Source: Jackrogersella multiformis (lineage: Eukaryota; Ascomycota; Sordariomycetes; Xylariales; Hypoxylaceae). Taken from it: a DNA stretch of 64,000 nucleotides. The stretch is taken from NCBI GenBank assembly GCA_902806575.1, contig CADCXD010000009.1, positions 2,604,001 to 2,668,000 on the forward strand, in the 5' to 3' direction. The position numbers and the translations under genes were made by a program. Shown piece by piece: positions 10,831-21,887 of this stretch. The stretch's first letter is position 1; each line of letters begins with the position of its first letter. The notes beneath the pieces were generated by a model. The model was given only the letters and a program-made list of their open reading frames with translations. It had not been told where the DNA came from and made no database searches.

Positions 10831-13800
10831 GCTCCGGCAATGTTCTTCGCCGCCTAGGATCTCGTCGTTAGGCGTTTGGGCAAGGGGAGGATGGTTGTAG
10901 CGAAGGAAGGGGCAGGGATGGAGTTTTTATTGCGGTGGTTCTATGTCATTATTCAGAGTCTGCCCGAAGTACAGCTCTAGGGGGACTGGCGGGAAAGGAC
11001 GGTTATGGCGTAGGATTTGACGATGCTGATTTGGCTGATGGATCGTTGCTACTCACGTCGGCGAAAAAAATCGTCCGTTGATTTGTGCTTACGCGATAGT
11101 CAGTCTAAAATGACAGTATTTCCCCCACGCAGCATCATATTTGCCTGTGTTCTGATACGTAAACCATTGCTGTCAAGCATCCCTATATTTCAGTCGTAGT
11201 TACACAAGACACGATATCTCAAGTCGTCATAGATATGATCTACCACTAGGATGGAAAAACGCGAGGAGAGCCCCCCACGTAGAAGTCTGACTCACTGTCA
11301 CCAGTACAATAGTCAACAGGAAACTACTGGGCCTCAACAAGATATACCCTCGCGGGGAATCTGATCCGGTAGCTTGGAGAGAGAAACAACGTTTCATCCA
11401 GGTATCAAGCGAACGTTGCCCGTTCGGCGCACGTAATGTAGTAGTATAGGAATCCAATCCGAAACTCTCCCGGTGGCGTTACCAGAGCGTTGACTCAACA
11501 CTGAGGCGAATAACACGTGTACTGCAGCAAGGAACAATACCGTATAGTACCGTTCGCGAGTTATCATTGGATACCCGTTGAAGATTAGTCGGTCTACATA
11601 GGGCTGTCCCACGGCGGAGACATGTATGTAGACTAGTGTAGTGTAATCATCTGAGATAAACTACTGGCATGATTACGTAGCCCGTCTGGTTTTCGAGGCA
11701 AAATCAACGGGGATGCCCGTGGATATCCAGGCTGTCGGTGACGAAGAACAATCCAGGGGTACAACATTTGTGTACGGAGTTTTCGTACCCGTACAGCCAT
11801 AATGCTTTTATGAGAGATCTGCATGGCCTTTTCTAGGAATCTCCATGCGAATCCATACAAATCCATACAAATCCGATAGCTTTCGCATGTGGCCGTGTAA
11901 GCTGTCGTCGTAAGGTGTAGGGTGTGGGGTTGCGGTGTGGGTTGTAAAGTGGCAAAGAAAAAAAAAGATTAAGGAAGAGAAAAGAGATATTTCACCGATA
12001 TGAAGTTGGAATTAATTAAGCTAAGCAATTTAAGCTAAGGCAATTGGATCATATGATTGGGAGGTCAACGGACAGCTTCAGCCACAACAGGGCGGTGTGG
12101 CGTAGTTCCTTTGGACGAGAAGGGTGGCGAACCTTCCCGAAATATTTTCCTGAATTACAACGGCGTCAGCGGCGGCGGATTGTCGGGCAAGCGGGCAAGG
12201 TCTATCCCGGGCCGAGTATACCTACCTAGCCTGAAGCTGCTGCTGCTGTCAGCTGGGGGTATGCCTGGCAGCCTGATTGCCCTAAATATCCATCCATACC
12301 TAGTACATACTCGTCAGCAGCTATGATCGCCAATTGGTGATCGTTATTGCACAAATGACATGAAGAACACGACATATGATGCTGTTCCTTGCATCGGATT
12401 TCGTCATAGTTTATCTCATCTAACGTTAGTAATACTTACTAGGCTGCTAGGTAGAGCGGAAGACGGTTAAGAAGATGAACATCTACAACTATGGAAGACC
12501 TATTCGATTAGCTTGTTCGTAATAGTGAAAATGATAACCGTGTTTAAACCGAAGTAGCAGGGTAGCTATTCTGGTCAAAATATTAGGTACCTACATAGGT
12601 ATGTATAGGTGTGTGTGGTGCATGTGCGTGCTTCAATGCCGAGTCTGTGGCTGTGTGCCATGCACCAATCTAGCCTGATATTCAGGAATCGGATCGGTTC
12701 GGATCGCCGTAGTTCATACCTTAGGGGATCTGTTAAAACCCACAAAACCCCTAAACAATCCCAAATCGCTTGCGACTGTCACCAATAACATAGAATGGAA
12801 CTTCATCCGTAACCCTACAAGCGCTTGGTTCGTAGGATATTCCACAAATACAATACATACCTAGGTACTTACCAACCGAGATAGGCAGATGAGGTCAACG
12901 AGGTCGGATCAACCTCCGGAGGCGACTATTTGTAGAGATGCCTATTAACCGATTTCACCAAGCAGCCAAGGAGGGGGACTGTAGTGACGATAGAACATGA
13001 CAATAAGAAACGAAGCTAACATTAGGCCGAAGAGACCGGGGTGATAACGTGTGCACGCAACGCAAAGTAGCATTGTAGTGAGACAAATCTCGATGACTTG
13101 GGCGGTGACCGTAGACTGATAAATCCGGGGACCGATGATGACCTCGGGGAATTTGTTTTGTCTAGCAAACTCGGTACCAGCAACTTGCATGAAAAGCGAG
13201 GAGGCGTCATATTACCAGCTACCTACCTAGGTAGGTAATATAAGAAGAGCTGCAATAGAGAAGTAGACGATTTGCGACGTCTTCTATTTACATACACTAC
13301 CTTAGGTAGGTACGTTACATATCTATCCGAGAGGATGTAAGGCTTCTTAGCTTCGGCCGGTTCGAGCTATTAGATTAGTGGCCCGGCCGTTTGGGTGCGG
13401 CGGGAAGGCGGAATACGACAAACTCCATGGTTGTACTCGGCGGGATGGTTGGGCACGAAGCTGACTCCTAAGCTTCAGGCCGAGAAGATAGAGATTGGTA
13501 ATAAGAGGATAAAAATTACCTGGATCGTGTAGGAAGCCTAGATCGTAGGGAGGTTGTGCGAGAACGATCCCGAGGAGCCAAGTGCATACACTAGGTACCT
13601 ACCTAGCCTAGTAGGAATACTACCTAGGTACCTTAGGTACCTGTGTAGGTAGGCTGCTAGGTTAGTGTACATACACTAGATTGATGCGAAGTGGGGGATT
13701 TTCATCGTTATCCAAACGTTTGTCCCTTGTCGATCCTCCTTTTCCTCACTACACTACACTACCTACCTTTTCCCACGCGAGACGGTACCTAATTAAGCTA

Positions 13801-14972
13801 ATACATACATATATACCTATGTACATACCTACATCCATAGGGAGAACTACCTAGGTAATGTACCTAGGTAGCTATGTTCGGTATAATACCATGAATTACC
13901 TATCAATGATGCAGTAGATTGATTCATTTCCACCACAGGCGCCACCGTGTCGGTACTAGAAGCCGAATAGGGCGTTGCCTATCCTTCTACCTACCTAGGA
14001 CCTACGTAAGTATAGTAGTTATCTACTCACATGTATGTATGTATAGCAGAAGCAAGATACTATTGCCTTCTAGCTACATAGCTGTTCACGACCACCGCGT
14101 AGCTTGCAGCACGGCATCCAAGCTTGAAGAAATCCGCCCCCTTAATTAGCGGTGATAGGCCCATAGGGCTGTCTTGGTCGTACCGAGGTACTCGCATTCT
14201 TTCGTTGATCGTCGCTAGTGTAATTTACTACCTACATAGCAACATCAGATAAGTATCATTAGTGTCATGGATATCTGAAAATATCTCAGGTCATATTCCC
14301 ATTCACAGGCATTAATAATTCGGAAGAGACATGCCACCGCTGGAACTTTCGACTACAAGATAATTTTCTGTTCACGAGCTCGCCTCCAGGGCTCCGATTG
14401 AAGTCCGTTCTCGTAGAGTGGAAGATCGGTTGTATTGAACTAGAATCCGCGAGAATCACCTGACTGCAGCTGGAGACCGAAGGAGACCTCAAGAAAAGAA
14501 AAACAAAAAGGTGCTGTTCTCAGGGACCACTAACATGGTAAGCGCCGCAGATACATATTGGCCTATCACATGTGCTAGGGAGCTTTTGCTCCGGTTCATT
14601 ACAGAGCAGCAGTAGCTATGGTCTCCATTTACCAAAAGCTCAGGGCAAGATTAGACCAGCACAAAAAAAAACCCAAAAAAAAAGGAAAGGCAGGCAATTA
14701 ATGTGAAATGTTAAAGAGCAAACAGAAATGAGGAGTCTTCTTCTTGTATAATTCTGGGGGTTGTCTGTTGGCATCCCCGTGCCCTGTAGTCGCCACAGCA
14801 GTTTCATCAGCAGAATATCAGTGGTCCAATGTGCTTTTTGGGTCCGACGGTGGCGATTCCAGCGGTCGTGCTACAATACCTAGGTACCCTTATGGGCGTC
14901 TGTCTGCTCCGTCCTATGTCCTATATCAGACTTAAAAGCCACACCCACATCTACTGAGCCACGTTTATACGG
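10831..14972. other. Long intergenic region rich in CCTAGG palindromes
   Basis: About 4.1 kb without a convincing gene. Minus-strand ORFs at 11227-11866 and 12945-13190 are short and lack motifs, although the latter contains two hydrophobic stretches. The part from 13,200 to 14,000 is packed with TACCTAGGTA-type motifs. An A-rich stretch lies at 14665-14690. Confidence 0.4.
13586..13675. repeat. Dense cluster of CCTAGG/GGTACC palindromes
   Basis: Overlapping copies of TAGGTACC, ACCTAGG and TAGGTAGG occur almost end to end in about 90 bases. The motif is its own reverse complement, so strand is undefined. Further copies occur at 13225-13240, 13304-13312 and 13849-13872. Confidence 0.7.
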
Positions 14973-15278
14973 ATGGTATGCCAAATCTACAGTTGTCGTC
15001 GAGACATTTGTCCTTCCAGGGACGATCCCATAATATCGTGTTCTTTGCAATTCACAGCAAAGAGCCATCCTTTAACTTTAATGTGCACTGAGCACACCGC
15101 GGAGTGCCCTGTTTGCAGGAAGCAATACCTCGTCTATGTTGAGTTCTGCAAAGATTACCATCCTCCACTGTTACGCTGCCCTTGGGGAATAACCGAAAAG
15201 AACGAAGACATGCAAGAAGGAAGATGCCCCAGCCCAGTTTGTCCTTTCAGTCGCACCGGAGGTTGCTGTGTCAGTTAG
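14973..15278 (+). CDS. Small Cys-rich protein, possible zinc-binding
   Basis: ORF of 101 residues with about 15 cysteines, many in paired spacing: CPVCRK, a single Cys in EFCKDY, RCPWG, then CPSPVCP and a terminal CC. The second half (from MCTEHTAECPVC) looks like the small Cys-rich proteins with CxxC and CPxP-type motifs seen in many filamentous fungi, whose role is unknown. The first 36 residues are less convincing; the true start could be the Met at 15081, or there may be an upstream exon joined near 15058 (a CAG precedes CAAAG). No signal peptide is visible, which argues against a secreted effector. It is convergent with the NAD(P)HX epimerase gene, with stops only about 70 bases apart. 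Coding status is moderate, function unknown. Confidence 0.45.
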   Translation: MVCQIYSCRRDICPSRDDPIISCSLQFTAKSHPLTLMCTEHTAECPVCRKQYLVYVEFCKDYHPPLLRCPWGITEKNEDMQEGRCPSPVCPFSRTGGCCVS

Positions 15279-15347
15279 CACAGCCGGAATGCTCTCCCAA
15301 GTCGATATGCCTGATGCGGAAGAATTGCATTCGGCCCAAGTCAGCCA

Positions 15348-16653
15348 TCAAAGCTTCTCTCCTCCAATACCGACCTCGACAATTTGGTCAATTCCTTGGT
15401 ATCCCGGAACCTCGAAGTCATATTTCTTAGCGATGGATGGCGAGACAAAGCTGCCGGTATGTTAGCCACCGGGCTTGTCCTGAGCCTACAACAAGATGCT
15501 CACCGGCCACCTATGAAATGTCGGCCCCTGAAATATTTAACTAAAGGCTTAGGTGCTGTCAGGCTGATCAGGAAATTAGGATTAAATTTGCTGCCCAGGC
15601 CAGACTCGGGTGGTCCAGTTTCAATATTCCAAGAGGAGGGGGCATCGACGGATGTCACGGGAAGTTCAGTCTCCTCTAAGGCTCGGATCACAGCTGGGAA
15701 GGGCTCGCGAACCTCGCCCGAGAAGCTGAAACCTTGTTCTGGATGAGCCTTATACCTTCGAACTACGGCGGCAAAACGCACCGAAAACTGCATCCACGAC
15801 GTGATCTGTCGATTTTATAGCCACCTGGAAATCATCCACAAACGGCACCTCGAGGTCTTCTAGCTGTTTGGCAAGTCGCTATAGAAGACGATAGTGATCA
15901 GTATCTCAAGTGTTAGGATGGATCGGCTGAACAAGAGAAGAACCCCCGCCCCCCTCCCATACACGTAACGCGATCCGTGACCCAAAGGAAAATAGACGAG
16001 CCCAAAAAGGGGTAATTGATGATGCAGGACAACTAGAATTGTTGATCAGGGGTATTGTGCTCTCAAACATATCGAGACTTAAGAAATTAGGGTATGTGGG
16101 CGAGGTAGTTGCAATGTATTATTTTGATGATTGGAAGATATTAATCATGGCATTTGGTAGTTAGCATACCTGATAAAGGTCATTCTTGCTCCGTTTCGGA
16201 TAGTAAATGGTGGGCTGATACCCGTAATGGCGAAGGTGACGAGCTGCAACAAGCCCATCACCACCTTCGATCCATTAGATATGAAGTCTATGGGGTTGTA
16301 GGGCTGTAGCTGGACAAATCGGCGCACCATTATTGCCAGGACCGCAAGCTACAAGCACCCGATTGCCTTGATTCAGAGGATGAACCCGATATACTGTATA
16401 GTAACGGCCGTTAGGTGACCATTGGCAGCTAAACTGTTGAATTAGATTCGGAACGCACCAACTTGTGAGACTGATAGCCCAGCAAGTTCCATGAGTTGAT
16501 CGATCGAAAAGGCCCCAGTGCTCATGAGTTCCTTATCCAGAGCTGCTGCAGCCTTCGCCGACAAGGTCTATGACGATGTAAGTCAACCCGCAATCTTGGC
16601 ACAATTGCATGGCTACCTAAGGAATTGCCTATTTCGCTTACCTTGAATGCCAT
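15348..16653 (-). CDS. NAD(P)H-hydrate epimerase (YjeF N-terminal domain, NNR)
   Basis: Seven short exons recovered by joining GT-AG introns: 16653-16642, 16567-16459, 16393-16328, 16264-16170, 15878-15782, 15732-15504 and 15450-15348. They sum to 711 bases and 236 residues, the normal length, with every junction in phase. The enzyme interconverts R- and S-forms of hydrated NADH/NADPH so the dehydratase can repair them. Signatures in order: LSAKAAAALDKELMSTG, FSIDQLMELAGLSVSQ, YRVHP, the nucleotide-binding GPGNNGGDGLVAARHL (split by an intron inside NNG/GDG), VDAVFGFSFSG, the catalytic-region SVDAPSSWNIE, LISLTAPKPLV and the family end GYQGIDQIVEV. The first exon holds only four codons (MAFK). 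Intron 4 is long (291 bp); the others are 49-75 bp. No mitochondrial presequence is seen. It shares a divergent 420-bp upstream region with bS16m. Confidence 0.93.
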
Positions 16654-17073
16654 GTTTTTTTTCTTTCTTTTTGAGGCACCTGCGTAGGTATATCAGAACT
16701 TTCACAAACGAAGAATGGTGAAGGAACTAAAGGAACTAGGGCAATGAGAGAATTGTGGCAAACCGGGAGATTCTTCGGGACCCTTGAATGTTTTATGGTA
16801 AGTTTTTGGGATATCACTGGAAGACTGGGGAATGCATTGGGATCTATCGGATCTGATAAATCTATTGGATGCATTGGTGTAAGTGACATACAATAGCTTA
16901 CTAAGCTAGACCGCCTCTCCGATTGGCTAGAGCGGAGAAAACTGTTTCCAGATCCGCCAAAATTATTGAATCCAATTGCAAGCGCGAACATTATTCTGCC
17001 TTATACAACCTTGGAAGTACCGAACCTAGGTAAAACAACCTTGGAACCTTACACATTACTACCAATACTCACG
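16654..17073. promoter_or_regulatory. Bidirectional promoter region, NNR and bS16m
   Basis: The only spacer between two divergent start codons (16653 minus, 17074 plus), so it must hold both promoters and 5' UTRs. A T-rich run adjoins the NNR start. CCTAGG motifs occur near 17027. No core element can be assigned by eye. Confidence 0.6.
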
Positions 17074-17598
17074 ATGGTGGTGAAGATTCGGTTGGCGCGC
17101 TTCGGACGCAGAAACTCTCCCTTTTACAACATAGTAGTCGCTCACGCAAGGTTAGTTCTACATGATAACGGTCTACTAAATACATAGGTAGTCTACCAAT
17201 CAAGCCGAGGCTAGCAACTAATCAAAATCATATTATCGGTACAGGACAGCGAGAAACGACAGACCACTCGAAGTCCTTGGAACATACGATCCTATTCCGA
17301 AGCCCGACCCATACGATGATTCCGGGAGATTACATAAAGATATCAAACTAGATACGTTAAGAACCAAGTACTGGATCGGTGTCGGCGCCCAACCAACAGA
17401 TACCGTCTGGAGACTCTTGTCAATGGTCAGGAATATGTCAATCCCGCATGTCGATTCGGACTGGCCTTTATCTGTACTAACATAATTCCTCTTTAGTTGG
17501 GAATCGTGGAACCAAAGTATCGAAATACCAAACCCCGAACCGCGCCTCCTATGCCACGCGATATCAAAGACGAATCGAAACCGCAACAGGCGCAATGA
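17074..17598 (+). CDS. Mitochondrial small ribosomal subunit protein bS16m (MRPS16)
   Basis: Three exons, 17074-17150, 17245-17425 and 17497-17598, giving 119 residues. Both introns are GT-AG and keep frame. It is the mitochondrial homologue of bacterial S16, a component of the small mitoribosomal subunit. Diagnostic stretches are VKIRLARFGRRNSPFYNIVV at the N-terminus, RNDRPLEVLGTYDP across the first junction, and WIGVGAQPTDTVWRLLSM followed by LGIVEPKYR across the second. The C-terminal Pro/Lys/Gln tail is typical of fungal members. There is no long cleavable presequence, as in other S16 homologues, whose basic N-terminus can act as the import signal. Divergent from the epimerase gene. Confidence 0.95.
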
Positions 17599-18220
17599 TA
17601 GCCTTTGGCATATTTACGTTTATAAGCATTTGATGGTGCTCCGGGAATCCCATGGCGATATTTTATTACTACAAAAATAAGCGGACGAGTCTCGCCTTCT
17701 CGCGTTAGCAAGGATGTATACCTCTCGAAAGTACAACATCCATATCTACCAGAATAGCTGCTCTACTCGGCATGTATATATTGGAAAGCGGGGGGTCTCT
17801 CTTCGATGTATCTTCGAAGAATATATGACTATAGGCCTAAAAACTAGGTCCGCTAAGGCAACTAAGTTGTCCGTATGATAGAGCAATCAAAAGACGAAAC
17901 AAAATATTTATCTAAGCTACTTCTCTTTAGTCCTATGGTAGTTTAACAGATGAATTGACGATGAATTGACTTGGCAGAACTTGGCAGAACTCATGTTCGC
18001 ACCACCCTCTCGAAGACATAGTATATCGTTTCAATTAGGTAGGTATATTATAATACATAGACCCAATGACTACAGGAACCCTCTTCCAATCTGGCAACAT
18101 TAATTAAGTAGACCAATTTAGACCGAGATATCCCCACCTGGCATGCCGCAAGCAACATTTAACTTTTCACCAAGCACAGCATAAGCATATACACCCTCAG
18201 ACTCGAACTCGTCCTCAATT
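17599..18220. other. Convergent intergenic spacer
   Basis: 3' regions of bS16m and the PNPOx-like gene. A CCTA/GGTA-type motif lies near 18040. Nothing else is supported. Confidence 0.45.
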
Positions 18221-19079
18221 TTATCTTACACCATTCGCCGCACTACCCTCGGGCACCAGAACCCAATCCTTCACGCCGCCCTTCCAGTCGCTAGTCCGGA
18301 TGTCCTTGATATGCACGAGTATGACCGTCACCTCCTCGCCGGCGACGAAGCACTCGCGCCCGCCATCCTCGGGCGCGTGCTCGCCGCCGTTGAAGGTGCC
18401 GACGCCGCCCTCGGAGTCGAAGGTGTTGTTCTCCAGATGCTCGCCGCGGTAGAACTTCTCCTCGTCCGAGCCGCGCGCTACCATCTCCGCCGTGCCGTTG
18501 ATGGTCGCGCTGATGCTCGATATCGCGCTGGTATTGAGGTTCAGCAGCAGCGATGCTAGGCTCGATCTATGCTCCGGGCCCGGCGAGCCGCCGGACATTC
18601 GCCGGCCCTGCGTTGGCGGTCTATGCGATACCCCTAAGATTTATGTATATATTAATATCCGGCACACGTCTCCGAGGACGGTGATGTCGGCTAGGGAGAG
18701 ATCTCACAATCGTGGACTAGCAACGAGACGTTGGGATTGAGGACCAGATTGTTGGTCTTCTTGGACGAGGGATTCGTCGTCATGACGATAACCGGCGCTG
18801 CGGAGTACTGCGAGGAGGGGATGTAGGTATAATTCATCAACGACACGTGCGGCTGGTTATCGGTGCAGGTGGCCAGGTGAAGCTACTCCGGACCTTATCA
18901 GCGAGGCCGGGGGTTCGCAACGCTCGCCGCACAGGTAAGCGGACAGGACGGGGTTTAGCCGTGGGACTTACGAAACGAGCATTTTCGAGACATTGTACCA
19001 CGTCCGGTGGTAGCGACGATACTAATTGCTTATGCGTGTCGCCGGCCGAGGCCTCGTGGTTGAGGGCTATCTGATCCAT
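18221..19079 (-). CDS. Pyridoxamine 5'-phosphate oxidase-like (PNPOx-like) FMN-binding protein
   Basis: Three exons, 19079-18972, 18882-18708 and 18633-18221, giving 231 residues. Introns are 74-89 bp and phases agree. The protein belongs to the fungal split-barrel family related to yeast YLR456W/YPR172W, which bind FMN or a similar cofactor but have no proven PNPOx activity. Visible family features: LPPDVVQCLENARF at the N-terminus, then HLATCTDNQPHVSLMNYTY, a strand with VIVMTTNPSSKK and the downstream NPNVSLLVHDWVSHRPP. The C-terminal half (NTSAISSISATINGTAEM, GEEVTVILVHIKDIRTSDW) completes the barrel. A Gly/Glu-rich loop lies around residues 170-190. The start is the first ATG of exon 1 (MDQIALNHEA). 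Its substrate cannot be read from the sequence. Confidence 0.88.
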
Positions 19080-19638
19080 GGTGACGTTTTTGTGTAAGTG
19101 TGAAAGTTAGTCGTCGAGTGAGGTTTCGACTGTCTAGTGGAGGGGCTGAGGGGTCGTTTCGATGATCCTATCAGATCCTATTAATCGGTCATGACGTTGG
19201 GGTCGAATCCACTCCTGACAGGGAATCCCCCACTAAGGCTAGGAGCTTGGGCCATGATACCTAGGTACAGCCCTATTATACCCAGACCGCCTACCTAGGT
19301 ACGCCTTATGGGCAGTTTACGGGCCGCGGCTGTTCGCGGGGGTTGGGCCCGCTTAGTTACGGCTTTCAGTTAATTCAACAACGGCAGGATCTAATGGAAT
19401 GAAGGTAATCCACCATTAGTAGCTAACATTGGAAAGTCCTAAGCCTTGAAAATCATCTTCTTTCTCTATTCTATTATTCTATTATTCTACACTATTCTCC
19501 TTTCTCATTTCTCATATAGTACTCCGATTCCGTAATGTAGAAGAGCCACAATTTCACAACAATACCTAGCAAGGTATTAACTCCAAAAGGTTAATTAATC
19601 AATATACTCCTTCAAATCTCCCTATTACAAGATACAAT
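19080..19638. promoter_or_regulatory. Divergent upstream region with CT-rich tract before MCC alpha
   Basis: Lies between the start codons of the PNPOx-like gene (minus) and the MCC alpha gene (plus). From about 19450 to 19520 the plus strand is a CT-rich tract with repeated TTCTATTA, typical of fungal promoters near transcription start sites. CCTAGG palindromes are at 19260-19300. Confidence 0.5.
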
Positions 19639-21887
19639 ATGCGTTCAATCAAGCCTAGACATCTCCCCCGGCGCCAATTCTCCCGCTATATATCAACTAG
19701 TTCATCTATCCAGTCACAAGTTACTCCTATTACATCCTTACTAATTGCGAACCGCGGTGAGATCGCATTAAGGATAAACAAGACAGCTGACCGCCTCGGC
19801 ATAAAGACCACCACGCTATACACTGACCTGGATGCCACATCACAGCATGCCTCTTGCTCTCCACATTCCATAGGCCTCGGTGCTGCCAACGGCTACCTCG
19901 ATGGCGAGAGGATAGTGAGACTGGCTAAACAGCACGGCATTCAAGCCCTTCACCCGGGCTATGGGTTCTTGTCGGAGAACTCCGCCTTTGCCAAGAGGTG
20001 CGAGCAAGAGGGAATCGTATTCGTTGGACCACCAGCCCAGGCTATGGCAGAGATGGGCAATAAGGCCCGGAGTAAAGAGATCATGACCCAAGCCGGAGTA
20101 CCATGCGTGCCTGGGTATCACGGGAGTGAACAAGGCGAGGCCGAGTTATTGGGACATGCGAAACAGATTCAATTCCCCGTGTTGCTGAAGAGTGTAAAAG
20201 GAGGAGGTGGCAAGGGTATGCGTATCGTAATGGAGGAAGGCGAATTCCTGCAGCAATTGAAGAGCGCGCGGGCAGAAGCAAGAGCTTCGTTCGGAGAGGG
20301 TGGTGAGGTCATGCTGGTTGAGAAGTACATCGTACGGCCTAGACACGTCGAGGTGCAAGTATTCGCAGACAAGCATGGCAACTGCGTCGCTCTCGGGGAA
20401 CGAGACTGCAGTGTGCAGAGGCGACATCAGAAGATACTGGAGGAGTCACCGGCTCCAGACCTAGACGATGTGACGAGACTGGACCTGTGGGGAAAGGCTA
20501 GGACGGCCGCATTAACAGTAGGTTACGTCGGTGCGGGGACGGTGGAATTCATCCTCGACAAGGATACTGGAGATTTCTACTTCATGGAGATGAATACTCG
20601 GCTGCAAGTTGAACATCCTGTTAGTGAAATGGTAACAGGGACCGATCTAGTTGAATGGCAACTTCGAGTTGCCGCAGGGGAGACGCTACCCCTAACACAG
20701 AAGGAAATCATAGACAGAATTCAGGAGAGGGGGGCTGCCATCGAAGCGAGGATATATGCCGAGAGTCCTGAAAGAGGTTTCATGCCTGACTCCGGAAAGC
20801 TTGTGCACCTGAAAACACCCAAGACTAACGAGGACATTCGAATCGATGCGGGCTTCGTTGAGGGCGATACGGTCACCGAGGCCTATGATGGAATGATCGC
20901 AAAACTTATCGTCAGAGGCAGAGACCGCGAGACTGCTATTAGAAAGATGGAACATGCGCTACGAGACTACGAAGTCGTTGGCTTGAGCACCAATATCGAG
21001 TTCTTGAAGCGTCTCTGCAGATCGCCGGCATTCATAAAAGGCGACGTCGAGACTGGCTTCATCGAGAAGTGGAAAGATGAGCTTTTCAAGCCTGTGGTTA
21101 TTAGTCCCGTGGTGTACGTACAAGCAGCACTGGGCATATTTACTTCTCAGCCAGTGGATACAGTTGAGCCCAACGGAGAAACTCTTGGTTTCGGTTCGAG
21201 CACCGCTGAACGGCAATTCTCTTTCAAGTCTCTCGACGTTTTAGACCCGAAGGAAGGGGAGATCGTCAATGTTAGCATCACTCAAAAGGGCAATAATCTA
21301 TTCGATGCTCGAGTCATCCGGAAAGGAGAGGATGCCCAAGATGTCGAGATCCTCCTCTCGTCGCGCACTCCATCCTCGGTGAAGGCTAACCTAACAAACT
21401 TCTTTCCACAAACGCGAATAGAATCAACATTTATCCAAGACGCCAACAACGACAACAAGATTACTATATTCCAACGCGGTACCAAGACAGAATTATCACT
21501 GGTGTCTCCAACCTGGTATGAGAAAGCTTTGGGGCTGAAAGAAGCAACGGCGTCGGTTGTAGCCCCAATGCCTTGTAAGGTTCTCAAAAATGAAGTCCAG
21601 GAGGGCGATCGAGTTACTAAAGGGGCTCCCCTCGTCGTGTGAGTGCCCCTGCATCGTGAGATAGATCTATAGGTGTGCTAATATCGATTTTAGTATTGAA
21701 TCCATGAAGATGGAAACGGTAATTCGATCACCACAGGATGGCGTTATCAAGAAACTAGCGCATAAGGAAGGGGTAAGTTATCATGATTGACTACAGTTCG
21801 GATACATGGTTGCTAATATGAACGAAGGACAAATGCAAAGCGGGGACGGTGCTGGTGGTGTTCGAAGAGGATGACACTACGGAGTAA
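19639..21887 (+). CDS. mccA: 3-methylcrotonyl-CoA carboxylase alpha (biotin-carrying) subunit
   Basis: Three exons, 19639-21638, 21694-21772 and 21828-21887, giving 712 residues, the usual length. Biotin- and ATP-dependent mitochondrial enzyme of leucine catabolism: this subunit carboxylates its own biotin, and the beta subunit transfers CO2 to 3-methylcrotonyl-CoA. Residues 1-30 are basic and Ser-rich with no acids (RRQFSRYISTSSSIQ), a mitochondrial presequence. The biotin carboxylase domain begins SLLIANRGEIALRI and has the ATP-grasp glycine loop KGGGGKGMRIV and the active-site signature MNTRLQVEHPVSEMVTG. A BT-type linker spans about 490-630. The biotinyl domain ends the protein with VAPMPCKV and the biotin-lysine motif ESMKMET, placed right after the first intron. 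Fungal mccA often neighbours mccB and an isovaleryl-CoA dehydrogenase gene; neither is in this window. Pyruvate and acetyl-CoA carboxylases are much larger, so the MCC call is firm. Confidence 0.93.

Noticed and set aside
11227..11866. Three adjacent minus-strand ORFs that might be exons of one gene
   Set aside because: No family resemblance and no splice-site combination that yields a convincing protein.
12945..13190. An 81-codon minus-strand ORF with two hydrophobic stretches
   Set aside because: No recognisable motif, AT-rich context and no neighbouring exon that extends it; chance ORFs of this size are common here.
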